A stretch of DNA of 6,589 nt from Alphaproteobacteria bacterium (GTDB taxonomy: Bacteria > Pseudomonadota > Alphaproteobacteria > UBA9219). Every line of letters starts with the position of its first letter. Positions within the stretch are counted from its first letter, which is position 1. Positions 5,186-6,589 of this stretch are shown here, one piece after another. The notes beneath the pieces are model-generated. The model saw only the letters and a list, made by a program, of their open reading frames with translations. It did no database searches and was not told the origin of the DNA. The stretch is from positions 1 through 6,589 of the forward strand of contig JAQUUS010000091.1 of the NCBI GenBank assembly GCA_028693775.1, in the 5' to 3' direction. Position numbers and translations under genes: made by a program.

Positions 5186-6496
5186 ATGAAGATCGTAATG
5201 CTCGGCGCCGGATATGTTGGTTTGGTTTCCGGAGCCTGTTTTTCTGAATTCGGCGTTGACGTGACCTGCGTCGATCCCGACGAAACGAAAATCGCGCGGC
5301 TTCATGATGGAATCATACCTATCTTCGAGCCCGGTCTCGACGAACTTGTCACCAAGAATGTCCAAGCGGGCAGGCTTGCGTTCGCAACGAGCCTCTCCAA
5401 GTGCGATCCTGAAGTCGATGCGATTTTCATTGCGGTCGGAACGCCCACGCGGCGCGGTGATGGACATGCCGACCTGACCTACGTCTATCAGGCTGCCAAA
5501 GACATCGCCGCCTACCTCAAGCCGGACCATTTTACGGTCATCGTCACGAAATCGACGGTTCCCATCGGAACGGGCCGCGAAGTTGAGCGTATTATCCGCG
5601 AAGCCAATCCCAAGGCGAACTTCGGAATGGCGTCGAATCCCGAGTTTCTGCGCGAAGGTTCGGCAATCGGCGATTTCATGCGTCCCGACCGCGTTGTCTT
5701 CGGCACAAACAGCGAGCAGGCGGCCGAGGTCATGAAGGCGCTTTATCGCCCGCTTTATCTCATCGAAACGCCGATCGTCCAAACGTCGCTAGAAACCTCC
5801 GAGATGACCAAATACGCAGCGAACGCCTTCCTTGCCACCAAGATCACCTTCATCAACGAAATCGCCGATCTCTGCGAAAAAGTCGGCGCAAACGTACAGG
5901 ATGTCGCCAAAGGCATCGGCCTCGATGGCCGTATCGGCAAAAAATTTCTTCATGCCGGGCCCGGCTATGGCGGATCGTGTTTCCCCAAGGACACGCTTGC
6001 GCTCGTCAAAACAGCCAACGCCGTCGGCTCGCCCATGCGCATTGTCGAAACGGTCGTCGATATCAATGCCAGGCGGAAGCAAAGTATGGCGCAGCGCGTG
6101 ATCGATGCCGCAGGCGGAAACGTCAAGGGAATGAAAATCGCGGTCCTTGGCGTTGCCTTCAAGCCGAACACCGACGATATGCGTGACAGCGTTGCGCTCG
6201 ATGTGATCCCCGCGCTTCAAAAGGCCGGAGCCGTCGTTCAGGCGTTCGATCCCGTTGCGATGGGCGAGGCGGCCAAGCTGCTGCCCGACGTCACCTGGTC
6301 GAAAGATACCTATGACGCTTTGTCGGGCGCAGGTGTCGCCGTGATCCTGACAGAATGGAACGAGTTCCGCGCTATCGATTTCGACCGAGCCAAAAGCCTT
6401 ATGGCAGCGCCGGTCCTTGTCGATCTCCGGAACGTCTACAATCCCGACGAAATCAGAGCGCAGGGCTTTTCCTACACCTCTATCGGCCGCGCCTGA
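5186..6496 (+). CDS. ugd: UDP-glucose 6-dehydrogenase
   Basis: A 436-residue cytoplasmic enzyme, normal length, oxidising UDP-glucose to UDP-glucuronate with two NAD+. The N-terminal Rossmann domain begins with GAGYVGL (7-13), and Asp30 ends its second strand. It continues through FEPGLDEL (47-54), VGTPT (84-88) and TKSTVPIGTG (121-130). The substrate region SNPEFLREGSAIGDF (150-164) includes Glu157. The central helix has Lys209 and Asn213 in EMTKYAANAF. The catalytic Cys265 is in GPGYGGSCFPKDTLAL (258-273), with Asp269 as its partner. The C-terminal UDP-binding domain follows, with AVLGVAFKPNTDDMRDS and a late TEWNEF. All expected catalytic residues are present. AAGGA at 5172-5176 overlaps the end of the epimerase gene, and the 6-base gap implies co-transcription and translational coupling. 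No clear terminator follows, so the operon may continue past the window. Confidence 0.96.
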   Translation: MKIVMLGAGYVGLVSGACFSEFGVDVTCVDPDETKIARLHDGIIPIFEPGLDELVTKNVQAGRLAFATSLSKCDPEVDAIFIAVGTPTRRGDGHADLTYVYQAAKDIAAYLKPDHFTVIVTKSTVPIGTGREVERIIREANPKANFGMASNPEFLREGSAIGDFMRPDRVVFGTNSEQAAEVMKALYRPLYLIETPIVQTSLETSEMTKYAANAFLATKITFINEIADLCEKVGANVQDVAKGIGLDGRIGKKFLHAGPGYGGSCFPKDTLALVKTANAVGSPMRIVETVVDINARRKQSMAQRVIDAAGGNVKGMKIAVLGVAFKPNTDDMRDSVALDVIPALQKAGAVVQAFDPVAMGEAAKLLPDVTWSKDTYDALSGAGVAVILTEWNEFRAIDFDRAKSLMAAPVLVDLRNVYNPDEIRAQGFSYTSIGRA

Positions 6497-6589
6497 CCCG
6501 GATATCTCATTGTTTATATGGATAAATACCCGCCCTGATGGCGTGTTGACACTGCCACAGCGACGTGCGTCCCGAGCCAGCGTTTCAAG
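6497..6589. other. Right-edge segment after ugd, no assignable gene
   Basis: A 4-bp stem CGCC/GGCG (6531-6534 and 6540-6543) is too short and lacks a T-run, so it is not a convincing terminator. A perfect -35-like TTGACA lies at 6546-6551 but no -10 follows at the right distance. On the minus strand a frame is open from the right edge to a TAA at 6514-6516 (24 codons). It could be the end of a convergent gene but is too short to judge. Confidence 0.4.

Noticed and set aside
4970..5782. Minus-strand 270-codon frame opposite the epimerase and ugd
   Set aside because: It is a shadow of two strongly supported genes; its composition reflects their codon bias.
5789..6220. Minus-strand 143-codon frame opposite ugd
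   Set aside because: Antisense shadow of the catalytic and C-terminal parts of a full-length dehydrogenase.
6514..6589. Minus-strand open frame reaching the right edge, 24 codons
   Set aside because: Too short to distinguish from chance, and no recognisable C-terminal motif; it needs sequence beyond the window.

Overview
The window looks like chromosomal DNA of a Gram-negative bacterium, most likely an alphaproteobacterium. The reasons are a LolA-type periplasmic lipoprotein chaperone, Sec signal peptides, Ugd and UDP-glucuronate epimerase sequences of the usual proteobacterial type, and a perfect CtrA-type motif (TTAA-N7-TTAA) in a GANTC-rich intergenic region. The lineage call is inference. 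No rRNA, tRNA, CRISPR array or insertion sequence is visible.

Layout. Positions 1-1117 (minus strand) hold the N-terminal 372 codons of a secreted protein that runs off the left edge. It has a signal peptide, a right-handed beta-helix (pectate-lyase-like) domain, a roughly 50-residue serine-rich linker, and what looks like the start of a second beta-helix module. Positions 1118-1862 form a 745-base gene-free region with several inverted repeats and the CtrA-like box. Two more minus-strand genes follow: a NUDIX hydrolase (1863-2612, GTG start) and a LolA-like protein (2790-3392). A 241-base divergent region (3393-3633) separates them from three plus-strand genes: a small XRE-family regulator (3634-4068), UDP-glucuronate 4-epimerase (4187-5179) and UDP-glucose 6-dehydrogenase (5186-6496). 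The last 93 bases contain no assignable gene.

How the genes work together. The last two genes are translationally coupled and make a two-step pathway: UDP-glucose to UDP-glucuronate (Ugd), then to UDP-galacturonate (epimerase). The products supply uronic acids for lipopolysaccharide, capsule or exopolysaccharide. The 118-base leader before the epimerase contains a 9-codon mini-ORF, mutually exclusive stems and a terminator-like hairpin, so attenuation is possible; the hairpin could also simply end the XRE transcript. The secreted beta-helix protein belongs to a fold common among uronate-polymer lyases and epimerases, so the window may sit in a cell-surface polysaccharide neighbourhood. That link is inference only. 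The clearest unexplained items are the modular Ser-linked beta-helix protein, its long upstream region and the epimerase leader.
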